A stretch of 64,000 bases of DNA from Deltaproteobacteria bacterium (GCA_031273455.1 JAISRZ010000069.1:1-64000), one strand, 5' to 3'; positions 29,278-39,692 are shown, numbered from the stretch's first letter. The notes: generated by a model not told the origin, from the sequence alone. Program-made: numbers and translations.

Positions 29278-30390
29278 TTAGATATAATTAGCGATTATTG
29301 ATTTTTTTGTACGGTCGAAAATTTGCGGGAATTCAGGAGCGTATCCTTGAGCGGCCGCTAAACGCAACCATTTGGCGGCTTCCGCCTTATTCTCACCGAC
29401 TCCTTCTCCGTGGAAATACATGAACGCAAGACTGGTTTGAGCGACATAAAGCCCCCGCTCCGCCGCCAAACGATACCATTTAACGGCTTCCGCTAGGTCT
29501 TGACCGACTCCTAAACCATTTTTATACTTAGTTCCAAGAGTTAGCTGGGCTATCGCCAACCCTCGCTCCGCCGCCAGACGATACCATTTAACGGCTTCAA
29601 CTGGGTCTTTAGCGACTCCTAAGCCTTTCTCATACATAGCCCCAAGATTGTTCTGGCCTATCGCCAACCCTTGTTCCGCCGCCAAACGATGCCATTTAAC
29701 GGCTTCCGCTGGATCTTTGGCGACTCCTAAGCCATCTTTATACATAGCCCCAAGATTGCTCTGGGCTATCGCCAACCCTTGTTCCGCCGCCAGACGATAC
29801 CATTTAACGGCTTCCGCTGGATCTTGACCGACTCCTAAGCCTTCCTCATACATAGTTCCAAGATTGTTCTGGGCCGCCGCCAACCCCCGCTCCGCCGCCA
29901 GACGATACAAGTCGACAGCCTTGGCCAGGTCTTTAGGCGCGCCTTGGCCCTTAGCCCGCATAAAGCCAAGATTATTTTGAGCTTTACTATGCCCCTGGTT
30001 AACTGATTTCTGATACCATTCGGCGGCTTTAACGGTATCGACTGGAACTCCATCGCCCCTATGATAAGCCCTACCTACCTGATACTCCCCCACCGCGTCG
30101 CCTTTATCCGCGGCTTTTTTATACCACTCCAAAGACTTAGCGTAATCTTTGGGAAAGCCATCGCCTTCATAATAGGCTTGACCTAAGGCTAGCTGGGCCT
30201 TAATAAACCCCTTTTCCGCCGCTTTCCGATACCACAAAAGAGCTTTGGCTTTATCGACTGGGACGCCTACGCCATGGAAATACTTTAGGCCTAAGTCGTA
30301 CCATTCATGAGGGCCATCCTTCTGGCTCAAAACCCCCAAAACGACCAAAAAAATAAGGCCAAGGGCAACGACCAGAATTTTCTTTTTCAT
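29278..30390 (-). CDS. Exported Sel1-repeat protein
   Basis: N-terminal hydrophobic segment plus many Sel1 units. Confidence 0.93.
   Translation of the reverse strand: MKKKILVVALGLIFLVVLGVLSQKDGPHEWYDLGLKYFHGVGVPVDKAKALLWYRKAAEKGFIKAQLALGQAYYEGDGFPKDYAKSLEWYKKAADKGDAVGEYQVGRAYHRGDGVPVDTVKAAEWYQKSVNQGHSKAQNNLGFMRAKGQGAPKDLAKAVDLYRLAAERGLAAAQNNLGTMYEEGLGVGQDPAEAVKWYRLAAEQGLAIAQSNLGAMYKDGLGVAKDPAEAVKWHRLAAEQGLAIGQNNLGAMYEKGLGVAKDPVEAVKWYRLAAERGLAIAQLTLGTKYKNGLGVGQDLAEAVKWYRLAAERGLYVAQTSLAFMYFHGEGVGENKAEAAKWLRLAAAQGYAPEFPQIFDRTKKSIIANYI
29473..29904 (-). repeat. Four tandem, highly similar 108-bp Sel1-coding units
   Basis: Unit boundaries at 29473, 29581, 29689 and 29797, each starting at(a/g)ccatttaacggcttc. 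Confidence 0.9.
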
Positions 30391-30526
30391 GGTGAGGGGG
30401 CCTATTATAGTTTAGAAGGCATATAGTTTAGAAGGCCTGGGTCACGGAATCAGTCCCGAAAAAGGGCCATTTAGGCCAGGAAAGCCACCGCTCGCCCATT
30501 CCAACCAAAATACGCCTTTTTCGGTC

Positions 30527-31936
30527 TTAAAAAACTGAGACCAGGCCATCGCTATCCGGTCGCTTCAGATCGGGGCGATTAGCGTCAGATTCGAATGACT
30601 CTAACTCTTTTAGAGCCTGTAAAGTCACCTCGACCGATTGAATATTTTCCGCGGCCAAAGTTAGATAATTTAAGCCTTTCGCCAAATCTCGCTGGACGCC
30701 ATCGCCATACTTATAAACCAGGCCTAATTCATATTGAGAAAATTGGTCATTTAAATCAGCGCCTTTATAAAGGTATTCCAACGCTTTAGTTACATCCTTT
30801 GGTATTTCTTCGCCTTTTATATAATAATGACCTAATATACCGCAAGCTCTAGCGATATTTTGGTCCGCCGCCAGGCGCAAATAACGCAACCCCAGCTGAA
30901 GATCTTTAGGCGCGCCTTGGCCCCGGGCGTACATTATCCCCACATTCAACCGCGAGTAAGAGTCCCCGCGATCCGCCGCCAAACGATACCATTTGAGGGC
31001 TTCCGTCAGATCCGCCTTCACTCCCAAGCCTTGGGCGTAGGCCGCCCCAAGATTGATTTGGCCCTCCAGGAGCCCGCCTTCCGCCGCTAGGCGGAACCAT
31101 CTGACCGCTTCCGCTAGATCGCGACTGACCCCGTCCCCTTTAGAATACAAATCCCCCAGGTTGAATTGAGCCTCTAAGTTCCCTTGTTCCGCCGCCAGGC
31201 GATACCATTTAGCGGCTTCCTTAGAGTCTTTAGCCACCCCTTTACCCTCAAAACACTGGAGCCCATAGTATAACTGGGCTAAAGCGAAACCGCCCTCCGC
31301 CGCCAGGCGATACCATTTAGCGGCTTCGCTGAGGTCTTTAGCCACGCCTTGGCCGCTGTAATACATAGTGGCGAGGTTCGTTTGGGCGGTCGTTGAGCCC
31401 CCTTCAGCCGCCAGACGAAACAACTCCACGGCTTTGGTTAGGTCTTTAGCCACGCCTTGGCCCGACTTATACATGTCCCCTAAATTATTTTGAGCTTTAG
31501 GGTACCCCTGGTTAACGGATTTTTGATACCACCAAACGGCTTTAGCGTAATCGACCGGAACGCCCTCGCCCCTATAATAAGCCTGACCCACTTGATACTC
31601 GGCGATAGGGTCGCCACTATCCGCGGCTAATTGATACCACCTAAAAGACTCGGCGTAGTCTAGGGGAACGCCCTCGCCAGCGTAATAGGCCTCACCCAAG
31701 GCCACTTGGGCCTTTGGATGCCCCATTTCCGCGGCTTTCTGGAAAAATTCTAGAGCCTTGGCTTTATCGACCGGAACGCCCTCGCCTTCGGAATACTTTA
31801 AACCTTGGCGGTAAAAAACTTCCGGGTCAGCCGAATCCTCGACCGTCTGGCCAAAGCTGGTCGCCCCCAAGGCGCTTAAAACTATCGCCCCCAGGAAAAT
31901 CGTTAATAGGGAAATCTTTAAAAGGGGTTTAATCAT
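30527..31936 (-). CDS. Exported Sel1-repeat protein
   Basis: Signal-like N-terminus MIKPLLKISLLTIFLGAIVLSALGATSFGQ plus Sel1 units. Confidence 0.93.
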   Translation of the reverse strand: MIKPLLKISLLTIFLGAIVLSALGATSFGQTVEDSADPEVFYRQGLKYSEGEGVPVDKAKALEFFQKAAEMGHPKAQVALGEAYYAGEGVPLDYAESFRWYQLAADSGDPIAEYQVGQAYYRGEGVPVDYAKAVWWYQKSVNQGYPKAQNNLGDMYKSGQGVAKDLTKAVELFRLAAEGGSTTAQTNLATMYYSGQGVAKDLSEAAKWYRLAAEGGFALAQLYYGLQCFEGKGVAKDSKEAAKWYRLAAEQGNLEAQFNLGDLYSKGDGVSRDLAEAVRWFRLAAEGGLLEGQINLGAAYAQGLGVKADLTEALKWYRLAADRGDSYSRLNVGIMYARGQGAPKDLQLGLRYLRLAADQNIARACGILGHYYIKGEEIPKDVTKALEYLYKGADLNDQFSQYELGLVYKYGDGVQRDLAKGLNYLTLAAENIQSVEVTLQALKELESFESDANRPDLKRPDSDGLVSVF

Positions 31937-32149
31937 AATCTGGCGACTTCTTTAGAATAGGGGCCAAAAGATCAGCCCCAAAAAGGGGCCATTTTGGCCC
32001 CGTAAAGCGTTATTAAAGGTCAGGCTACCCTTGGGGCCTAGGGTGGCCTAAAATTTAGGGTTTTGGGGCCATTTTAAGGCCCTACCTAATAGGCTCTCAC
32101 GCGACCTCTGGAGACTATTTTCCTTTAGTCCTAACTTTTAACGCTCGAC

Positions 32150-32740
32150 CTAAAAATATTGATCCGCCGCGAGACGGGGCCATTTAGCGGTTTCCGCTAG
32201 CTCTTGGTCCTCTTAATCGCCAAACATTAACGCTAGCCCTAACATAATTCGCGCGTCTATAAGCCCCCGCTCCGCCGCTTGCCGAAACAATTTAACCGCC
32301 ATTCCTCGGTCTTGACTGACGCCTAACCCCAAGAAATAAAGACGCCCTAAACCATACTGAGAGTAAGATTCGCCCTGTTCAGCCGCTAAACGATACCATT
32401 TGGCCGCCTCCGCGTAGTCTTGGGCCACGCCAAGGCCTTCTTCATACATTAGGCCCAGCTTCTCGCGCGCGGTCGGGACCCCCCGCTCCGCCGCTCGCCG
32501 AATCAATTGGGCCGCTTCCGCTGAGTCTGGGGTATCCCCCGCGAAATACTTGGCCCCAAGCGAGGTTTGAGCCTCAGGGTCCCCTTGTTCCGCCAGGGCG
32601 CTTAAGGCGTCTAGGCCAAAGTTGGGCGAGTCGCCCGCGGCGCGCGCCTGGGTCAGAGTGAATCGCAAGTTCCCGAGTTCCGCCCACGAAAAAACTGAAA
32701 ATAGCGCGCCCAGGAAAAATATTAAAACGACTTTTTTCAT
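32150..32740 (-). pseudogene. Sel1-repeat gene interrupted by an in-frame stop (intact ORF 32213..32740)
   Basis: After the TAA at 32213 the same frame reads EDQELAETAKWPRLAADQYF to a TAG at 32150. Confidence 0.75.
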
Positions 32741-33032
32741 TATACGACCACTTAAATCACCAAAATACGCGCGAAACGGTAAAAAATTAATAGTTTTATA
32801 TCAAAAATAAAGACTTATATTTTAAAGTTGTTTTTTATAGTATTAAAGAATAAATATCGAAAGATCCTGGATCAGGGTCGAAAATGTTAGTCGCTCCACC
32901 TTTTAAACTCATCGTTTTAAACTTGCAATGGCCTCCGCCAAGCCGTGGCGAAACCCCGAAAACCAGCAGGGGTTTATCCCTATTCATCATTCAAAGGGTT
33001 TTAAGCGTCTGGCGCGCCCGAAGTCAGCGCCT

Positions 33033-34127
33033 TTAGGACTTTTCTTTTTGGCGGCCCCCGACCATTCTTTGGGCCTCAACGTGCCCTTGTTGAGCCGCTT
33101 GACGAAACAATTGGTCAGCTAGCTCTGGGTCTTTCTCCACCCCTTCCCCTTGGGCGACCATTAGGCCAAGTTTATAGCGGGCGTTAGGCTCGCCTTGATC
33201 GGCCGCCAGACGATACCATTTAGCGGCTTCCGCGCGATCCTGGCCCACGCCTTGGCCACTAAAGAAAAGATCGCCTAAGGCCAGACGCGCGTCCGCTCGA
33301 CCGTTTTCCGCGGCCAACCGGTACCACTTGGCGGCTTCGGGCGGGTTTTTGGGGACCACCTCGCCCTTGATTAAGGTGTCGGCTAAAATGACTTGCGAGG
33401 CACTATGCCCTTTCTGGGCCGCCAGCAGAAACCACTTGGCGGCTTCTTTTTTATTTTCGGCTAGACCCTGGCCAAAGTAATACATTATCCCCAAGTTATA
33501 CAAAGCCCTCTCGTCCCCATTCTCCGCCGCCCGTAAAAACCAGTTTGCGGCTTTTTTATAGTCTTGGGGAAGACCTTGGCCTTTTAAATACTTTAAACCC
33601 AGGTTAGTTTGGGCCACCGCTAACCCTTTTTCCGCCGCCAGACGAAACAGCTCCACGGCTTTGGCGGGGTTTTTAGGCGCGCCTTCGCCCTTCTCATACA
33701 AAACGCCTAAGTTGACTTCCGCTCTATCAAAGCCTTGGGCGGCGGATTTCTGGTACCATTTAAAGGCTTCGGCTTTATCAACCGGAACGCCCTCGCCCCG
33801 ATCATAGGCCCGACCGACCCAAAACTCCGCTTCCGCGTCGCCCTTATCCGCGGCTTTTTGAAACCAGGCTAAAGACTGGGCGTAGTCTTGGGTCACGCCG
33901 TTCCCGTCATAATAAGCCTGGCCTAGAGCCACTTGGGCTTTAACGTCGCCCTTTTCCGCGGCTTTCTGGCGCGATTTTAGGGCTTTGGCCGGATCGGTCG
34001 AAAGGCCATCGTCTTGGAAAAACTCTATGACCCAGTTATACAGAGCCTCCAGGCGACTGGCCTCCGCGGCCCTTAAAGAAGTCGAAAACAACAGGCCAAT
34101 AAAAACTAATAAAATGATTTTTTTCAT
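33033..34127 (-). CDS. Exported Sel1-repeat protein
   Basis: MKKIILLVFIGLLFSTSLRAAE signal peptide; Sel1 units. Confidence 0.93.
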   Translation of the reverse strand: MKKIILLVFIGLLFSTSLRAAEASRLEALYNWVIEFFQDDGLSTDPAKALKSRQKAAEKGDVKAQVALGQAYYDGNGVTQDYAQSLAWFQKAADKGDAEAEFWVGRAYDRGEGVPVDKAEAFKWYQKSAAQGFDRAEVNLGVLYEKGEGAPKNPAKAVELFRLAAEKGLAVAQTNLGLKYLKGQGLPQDYKKAANWFLRAAENGDERALYNLGIMYYFGQGLAENKKEAAKWFLLAAQKGHSASQVILADTLIKGEVVPKNPPEAAKWYRLAAENGRADARLALGDLFFSGQGVGQDRAEAAKWYRLAADQGEPNARYKLGLMVAQGEGVEKDPELADQLFRQAAQQGHVEAQRMVGGRQKEKS

Positions 34128-34261
34128 TATATATCCGCCTATTATTTACGCATACAAAATAATATCGCTTAATAGCTAATTATTTATTTTTATTATATTT
34201 ACCGGCGCGTAACTTTTAACCTTTAAAGAGCTTCTAAAGAAATCTATTTACGGTAATTAAG

Positions 34262-35902
34262 TTAGTCTTTAGAGTCATTCTGTTCGGCCATGAGGCGGTA
34301 TTTGGCCGCCTTCTCGGGATTTTTGGGGACTAAATCGCCAGTCTCATACATTTCCATCAAGGCCAATTGGGCTTCTTGGTGCCCATTTTTCGCCGCCAAA
34401 TGAAACCATCTAAGGCCTTCCCGTTGGTTTACCGCCACGCCTTCGCCATTAAGATACATAATCCCTAATTCGAATTGCGCGTCCTTGATCCCCTTATCAG
34501 CCGCTTGGCGGAACCATTTAGCGGCTTCCTTTTCGTCTTTGGGCGCGCCATCGCCATTGAAGATACAGTCGCCCAAAAAATACTGAGCCTCCGCGTTCCC
34601 TTGCTCCGCCGCTAAACGATACCATTTACAAGCCTCAGCGTAGTTTAGCGGACAGCCAAGACCCTCGTGATAACAGACGCCCAGTTTCATTTGCGAGAGC
34701 GCGTCCCCCGCCTCCGCCGCTTGACGAAACCATTTAGCGGCTTTCTTCGGGTTTTGGGGCGCGCCTTCGCCTCTCCAATACATATTCCCCAGATTAAATT
34801 TCGCGTGGACATGCCCTTTTTCCGCCGCTTTAAGAAACCACTTAAAGGCTTCTTGAGGATCTTTTTTGACCCCTTCGCCAAAGAGGAAACAGGCCCCCAA
34901 CTGAAATAACGCGTCAGGGTCTCCGATCTCAGCCGCTTGACGAATCCATTTAAGTCCTTCGATTTCATTTCCCTCAACGCCCTGGCCCTGGAAAAACATG
35001 ACGCCAAGGCCTAATTGGGCCTCAGAGAGCCCCGCCTCGGCCGCGAGACGGAACCATTTTAAGGCTTCCTTTTCATCTTGGGCCACGCCTTCGCCCCGCG
35101 CGTACATTAAGCCGACGTTATATTGCGCTTCCGCGTACCCTTGCTCGGCCGCGAGACGAAACCATTTGAAGGCTTCCTTTTCATCTGGGGCCACGACTTC
35201 GCCCCGCGAATACATTACGCCGACGTTATGTTGCGCTACCGCGTTCCCTCGCTCGGCCGCGAGACGAAACCATTTATAGGCTTCCTTTTTGTTTGGCTTA
35301 AGCCATTGGCCCTCGTAATACACTTCGCCAAGTCGAACTTCAGCTTCCACTACGCCCTGTTCCGCCGCGTTCCGCAACAGTTTCAGCGCTTCCTTAACGT
35401 CCGCCTCCACCCCCTCGCCCAGAAGATATAAAACGCCTAACTCATATTCCGCGTCCGCGATTCCGCCCTCGATCGCCAGACGCAACCATTTAACGGCTTC
35501 TAGAGGGTCTGCCGCCTCAATTTCGCCATAAGCGATCATCGACCCTAAGTAGTATTGAGCCAGAGGCTCTCCCTGCTCCGCCGCGAAGCGAAACCAGCGG
35601 GCGGCTTTAACCAAGTCTCGTTCTGGCCCTTTTTGATCGTACATCAGGCCTAGATTAAATTGAGCCTCCGGGTGCCCTTTTTCCGCGGCTTTCAATAAGC
35701 AATTAAAGGCCTGGTCGTCATCTTTGGGAACGCCTTCGCCTGAAGAATACTTTTCAGCCAATTGGAACAGAGCCTCGGCCTCAGCCGAAACCGGGGCTTT
35801 TTCGTCCACCCCCGCCGCCTTTAGAGGAACCGCGAACATTAAACCAATAACAACCAAGAGAAATATCAATTCCACGAAAAGCCACCTGCAATTTGTTATC
35901 AA
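34262..35902 (-). CDS. Exported Sel1-repeat protein
   Basis: Hydrophobic N-terminus; about a dozen Sel1 units. Confidence 0.93.
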   Translation of the reverse strand: MITNCRWLFVELIFLLVVIGLMFAVPLKAAGVDEKAPVSAEAEALFQLAEKYSSGEGVPKDDDQAFNCLLKAAEKGHPEAQFNLGLMYDQKGPERDLVKAARWFRFAAEQGEPLAQYYLGSMIAYGEIEAADPLEAVKWLRLAIEGGIADAEYELGVLYLLGEGVEADVKEALKLLRNAAEQGVVEAEVRLGEVYYEGQWLKPNKKEAYKWFRLAAERGNAVAQHNVGVMYSRGEVVAPDEKEAFKWFRLAAEQGYAEAQYNVGLMYARGEGVAQDEKEALKWFRLAAEAGLSEAQLGLGVMFFQGQGVEGNEIEGLKWIRQAAEIGDPDALFQLGACFLFGEGVKKDPQEAFKWFLKAAEKGHVHAKFNLGNMYWRGEGAPQNPKKAAKWFRQAAEAGDALSQMKLGVCYHEGLGCPLNYAEACKWYRLAAEQGNAEAQYFLGDCIFNGDGAPKDEKEAAKWFRQAADKGIKDAQFELGIMYLNGEGVAVNQREGLRWFHLAAKNGHQEAQLALMEMYETGDLVPKNPEKAAKYRLMAEQNDSKD

Positions 35903-36001
35903 AGAATAATCTTTTTTTATGTTACTTTATAGTTTTAATCACTGACAATCGCGCGAATTTCGCCATAAAGGTCTTTTAAAACCCTATTTTAAACGATTAC
36001 G

Positions 36002-37618
36002 CTAGTCCTTGACGCCCGCTTGTTCAGCCAAGCTCCGCCATTTGGCTCCTTCCGCCGGATCTTTAGCCACGCCCAACCCCTCTTCGTACATCACCGCCAG
36101 AGCCAGTTGGGCTTTAGGGTGGCCCTTACCCGCGGCCAAAAGAAACCATTTAAGGGCTTCCTTATAATCCACGGCTAGGCCCTCGCCATTAGCCAACATG
36201 GCCCCCAGATGGAATTGGGCGTCAGGGTCCCCTTCTTTGGCCACCAAGCGGAACCATTTAGCGGCTTCCTTATAGTCTTTAGGGCCCCCCTCGCCATTAA
36301 AACGCATGGCCCCTAAGTTGTATTGCGCGTCCACATTCCCGTCATTGGCCGCGAGCGATAACCATTTAATGGCTTCCGCGAAATCTTGGGCCACGCCATC
36401 CCCATTGGCGAGAGCGGCGCCTAAAGAACCTCTCGCTAGCGAGTCGCCGTCCTCAGCCGCCAGACGAAACCATTTAACGGCTTCCTTATGATCGAGCGCG
36501 ACCCCAAGGCCCTCGTAATACATATCGCCCAGTAACGTTTGGGCCTCAGAGAGGCCTTGGGCCGCCGCCTGGCTAATCCATTTAGCCGCCTCTTTAGGGT
36601 CTTTGGCCACGCCTTGCCCTTCAAGATAAAGTAAACCCAAATTGTATTGAGACTCTACATTCCCTTTCTCAGCCGCCTCCCGAAACAATTTCGCGGCTTC
36701 CGCTGGATCCTTTTCCAAGCCCACGCCCAAAAAGCGCATCACCCCCAAGCCAAATCGCGCCTCCGGGCGCTTCCAATCCGAGGCGAGCAAAAACCATTTA
36801 GCCGCCTCCTCATAATTAAGGTCCACCCCTACGCCGCCAAAGTACATTTCGCCTAAGCGCGTTTGGGCGTCTAGGTCGCCGTCTTCCGCCGCTAGACGAA
36901 ACCAACGGACCGCTTCCTTAGGGTCCTCCGCCACGCCTTCGCCGTATAAATACATTAGGCCTAACTCATATCGCGCTGGCGTGTCCCCGCTCTCGGCCGC
37001 CAGAAGGAACCATTTAACCGCTTCTTGGGGATCCGCCGCCACCCCCTCGCCCTCGACCAGCGTCATTCCAAAATTGTATTGCCCAGCCAGATCGCCCAGC
37101 TCCGCCGCTAAGCGATACCATTTAGCGGCTTCGGCTAAGTTTTGGCCCGGCCCCTCTTGGTCATAAATAAGGCCTATTCCCACGTGGGCTCTAGGATGAC
37201 CTTGGGCCACGGCCTTTTTATACCACTTTAAGGCTTCGTCATTATTGGCCGGAACGCCTTCGCCGTTAAAGTAAGCTTCGCCCACCCGGAACTGGGCCTC
37301 CGCGTCGCCTTGATCCGCGGCTTTTTGAAACCACTCCAAAGACTTGGCGTAGTTAAGGACCACCCCCTCGCTATCGTAGTAAGCTTGGCCTAAAGCCACT
37401 TGGGCCTTAACGTGCCCTTTTTCCGCGGCTTTCCGGTACCACTCGAGGGCCTTGGCTTTATCGCCTGGGCCGCCTTCAGCTTTAGAATACTGTAAACCCA
37501 AATTGTACTGCGCCTCAACGTCTCCCGCCGCCGCGGTTTTCTCGTCCACTTCCGCGGCCCATAATGAGGTTGAGAACATTAGGCCAATGAAAATTAAGAG
37601 GAATATTTTCTTCATCAT
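36002..37618 (-). CDS. Exported Sel1-repeat protein
   Basis: MMKKIFLLIFIGLMFSTSLWAAE signal peptide; about a dozen Sel1 units. Confidence 0.93.
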   Translation of the reverse strand: MMKKIFLLIFIGLMFSTSLWAAEVDEKTAAAGDVEAQYNLGLQYSKAEGGPGDKAKALEWYRKAAEKGHVKAQVALGQAYYDSEGVVLNYAKSLEWFQKAADQGDAEAQFRVGEAYFNGEGVPANNDEALKWYKKAVAQGHPRAHVGIGLIYDQEGPGQNLAEAAKWYRLAAELGDLAGQYNFGMTLVEGEGVAADPQEAVKWFLLAAESGDTPARYELGLMYLYGEGVAEDPKEAVRWFRLAAEDGDLDAQTRLGEMYFGGVGVDLNYEEAAKWFLLASDWKRPEARFGLGVMRFLGVGLEKDPAEAAKLFREAAEKGNVESQYNLGLLYLEGQGVAKDPKEAAKWISQAAAQGLSEAQTLLGDMYYEGLGVALDHKEAVKWFRLAAEDGDSLARGSLGAALANGDGVAQDFAEAIKWLSLAANDGNVDAQYNLGAMRFNGEGGPKDYKEAAKWFRLVAKEGDPDAQFHLGAMLANGEGLAVDYKEALKWFLLAAGKGHPKAQLALAVMYEEGLGVAKDPAEGAKWRSLAEQAGVKD

Positions 37619-37995
37619 ATTAACACCAAACGCTATTTATGTTTATAAAACAATAATATTTTATTGTTTCTATTGAAGCCAGTTACGCCCGGCCCAAAAA
37701 GACTGGCCCGAACCATTGAGCCTTGATAATAACCTCTATTCGCTTGATCTCCCCAAGTTCCCATCGACGCGGGACGCTCCCAAACGCCAAAAACCCTTAG
37801 CTAATAAGCGGAAATTGATTTTTATAGGAATTCGATTATCTTTTAAGAGGCTTTAGGCGCCCTGTTTCATATAGTTTAGCACATTTAACCAGCTCTAAAA
37901 AGACGAGCGCGGAAGAGCCGCATACCTAAACGCCAAGCTTAAAAGGCGTCTATTTCCAGAAAATAACGAAACTAAGAGTCACTAGCGATAACTAC

Positions 37996-38024
37996 TTGAC
38001 AAATATGAGGAAGAGTTGTTTAAT
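37996..38024 (+). promoter_or_regulatory. Candidate promoter TTGACA-17-TTTAAT
   Basis: Consensus -35 and a 5/6 match -10, upstream of 38078. Confidence 0.45.
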
Positions 38025-38077
38025 AAAAAATATTTCGTTTATCCCAGTGTTGTTATCTAGGCTCCGACTAGAACGCG

Positions 38078-39043
38078 TTGGTTAAAGATATTTTTAAGGC
38101 CGCAGACGGTCTTTGGGCCAATGATTTTATGTCAGAAAATACTCAAGAAAACATTCAAAACATTCAAGATATCATTGGCCAAGTGGATATATTTTTTGAA
38201 AATTTAAGTGAATATCGCCAAAAATTATTTTCTGACAATATCACACGATCAGAAAAATTTTTTAGTGAATCAAAAGAATACAATCAACAATTTATACAAC
38301 CTAATATAGCGAAAATAGATAGTTTTTTAAAAGAATATAGTTTTTTATTTAGCGTAACTCACCAAACCAACCAGATTCTTGAACGCGCTTTAGCTCCAAG
38401 ATTTTCTGTGTTTAATTATTTTTCATCTGACGAGATGGTGATATCATACATCATCTCAGATTTATTAAACCCAAACGGCTCTCATGGTCAAGGAATATTG
38501 TTTTTAGAATTATTTATTAATATTTTAAACAATGAATTGTCTAAACTAGACAATAACAATGATAAACTCTTATCCATTAACGATTTGGACAAAACCGCGG
38601 TCGCGACTGAAGAAGCCACCTATACCCTCTCGAACAGTCAAAGGCGCGTTGATATAACCTTAAAAAACACCGACTGGGCTATAGGAATTGAGAATAAACC
38701 CTGGACCTGGGAGCAACCAGACCAGCTAAAAGATTACCGGACCCACTTGGAAAGGGCTTATCCTAATCGCCCTTGCCACATTATCTTTTTGTCCGGTAGT
38801 TGCGCTAAAGCCACCACTGACCGCGAACGCGCGCTAACAATCCACCTGGGCTATCGCTGGTCACCAGAAATTTGTGGTTTAGACACTGAGCGAGTTCACC
38901 TAAATCACTGGTTAAAGGAGTGCCATAATACCTGTAAAGTTGAAAAAATACGTGTTTTTTTAGACGATTTTATCAATTGGATCGATAGATCTTTTCAGTA
39001 TTATTCAGACAATTTAGCTCATGGTGCGGTATATGCAAGCTAG
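38078..39043 (+). CDS. PD-(D/E)XK nuclease superfamily (PDDEXK_4-like), N-terminal part
   Basis: RRVDITLKNTDWAIGIENKPWTWEQPDQLKDYRTHLE gives D...ExK plus QLxxY. Confidence 0.8.
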   Translation: MVKDIFKAADGLWANDFMSENTQENIQNIQDIIGQVDIFFENLSEYRQKLFSDNITRSEKFFSESKEYNQQFIQPNIAKIDSFLKEYSFLFSVTHQTNQILERALAPRFSVFNYFSSDEMVISYIISDLLNPNGSHGQGILFLELFINILNNELSKLDNNNDKLLSINDLDKTAVATEEATYTLSNSQRRVDITLKNTDWAIGIENKPWTWEQPDQLKDYRTHLERAYPNRPCHIIFLSGSCAKATTDRERALTIHLGYRWSPEICGLDTERVHLNHWLKECHNTCKVEKIRVFLDDFINWIDRSFQYYSDNLAHGAVYAS

Positions 39044-39692
39044 CGATGTTATATTCGATCATTTAATTGAAGATAGCGTTGATAACGATGATAATTTAAA
39101 GATGTTTTTAGATCTTTATGATAATTATTATTCTTATTACCGCAGTTTATGTTGTGAGTTTCATGATAAAGTTCTTTTTAACAGCGCAAAAAATATAATT
39201 ACAGACTATAACAATAAGAATAGTAAAAATTTAACAATTTTCAATCTTGATAATCATGGAGATCCTTATCCTCAATGGCGTCAATTTTATATTAAAGATG
39301 AAAATTCATGGCTTAAAGACATATTTATATCTTTATTAAGCGATAAATATGATTTTAAATCTATGTATTACACTATTCAACTTGGCCCTAATTTACAATT
39401 AACAGAAGAAGGTCAGTCTTTTTTAAGAGATAATTCTCCTCTTTTGTATCCAAATGTTAGCGCTAAATTCGCTAATTATGTATTTACCAATAAGCCGCAA
39501 AGTTTTTGGGACGCGAGTATTCGTCTGGCGATAATAAAAGATGTCGCTACTTTCAGAAAAACTCAAAATGTCGATAACTGTGATGGATGCAAAATCTATA
39601 CTTCCATTATCCCTGTTATACTAGATCTTATTTATAAATTAGTGGAAGATAAAACTAAGTATATTATCGAAAACCCTGAATCAGCTTCTTAA
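39021..39692 (+). CDS. Probable C-terminal part of the same PDDEXK_4-like protein, in a different frame
   Basis: ASDVIFDHLIEDSVDNDDNLKMFLDLYDNYYSYYRSLCCEFHDKVL; overlaps the previous ORF by 23 nt. Confidence 0.55.
   Translation: MVRYMQASDVIFDHLIEDSVDNDDNLKMFLDLYDNYYSYYRSLCCEFHDKVLFNSAKNIITDYNNKNSKNLTIFNLDNHGDPYPQWRQFYIKDENSWLKDIFISLLSDKYDFKSMYYTIQLGPNLQLTEEGQSFLRDNSPLLYPNVSAKFANYVFTNKPQSFWDASIRLAIIKDVATFRKTQNVDNCDGCKIYTSIIPVILDLIYKLVEDKTKYIIENPESAS

Noticed and set aside
29278-37618. Regularly spaced 108-bp repeats resembling a repeat/spacer array
   Set aside because: They are in-frame Sel1 protein repeats with no unique spacers; not CRISPR.
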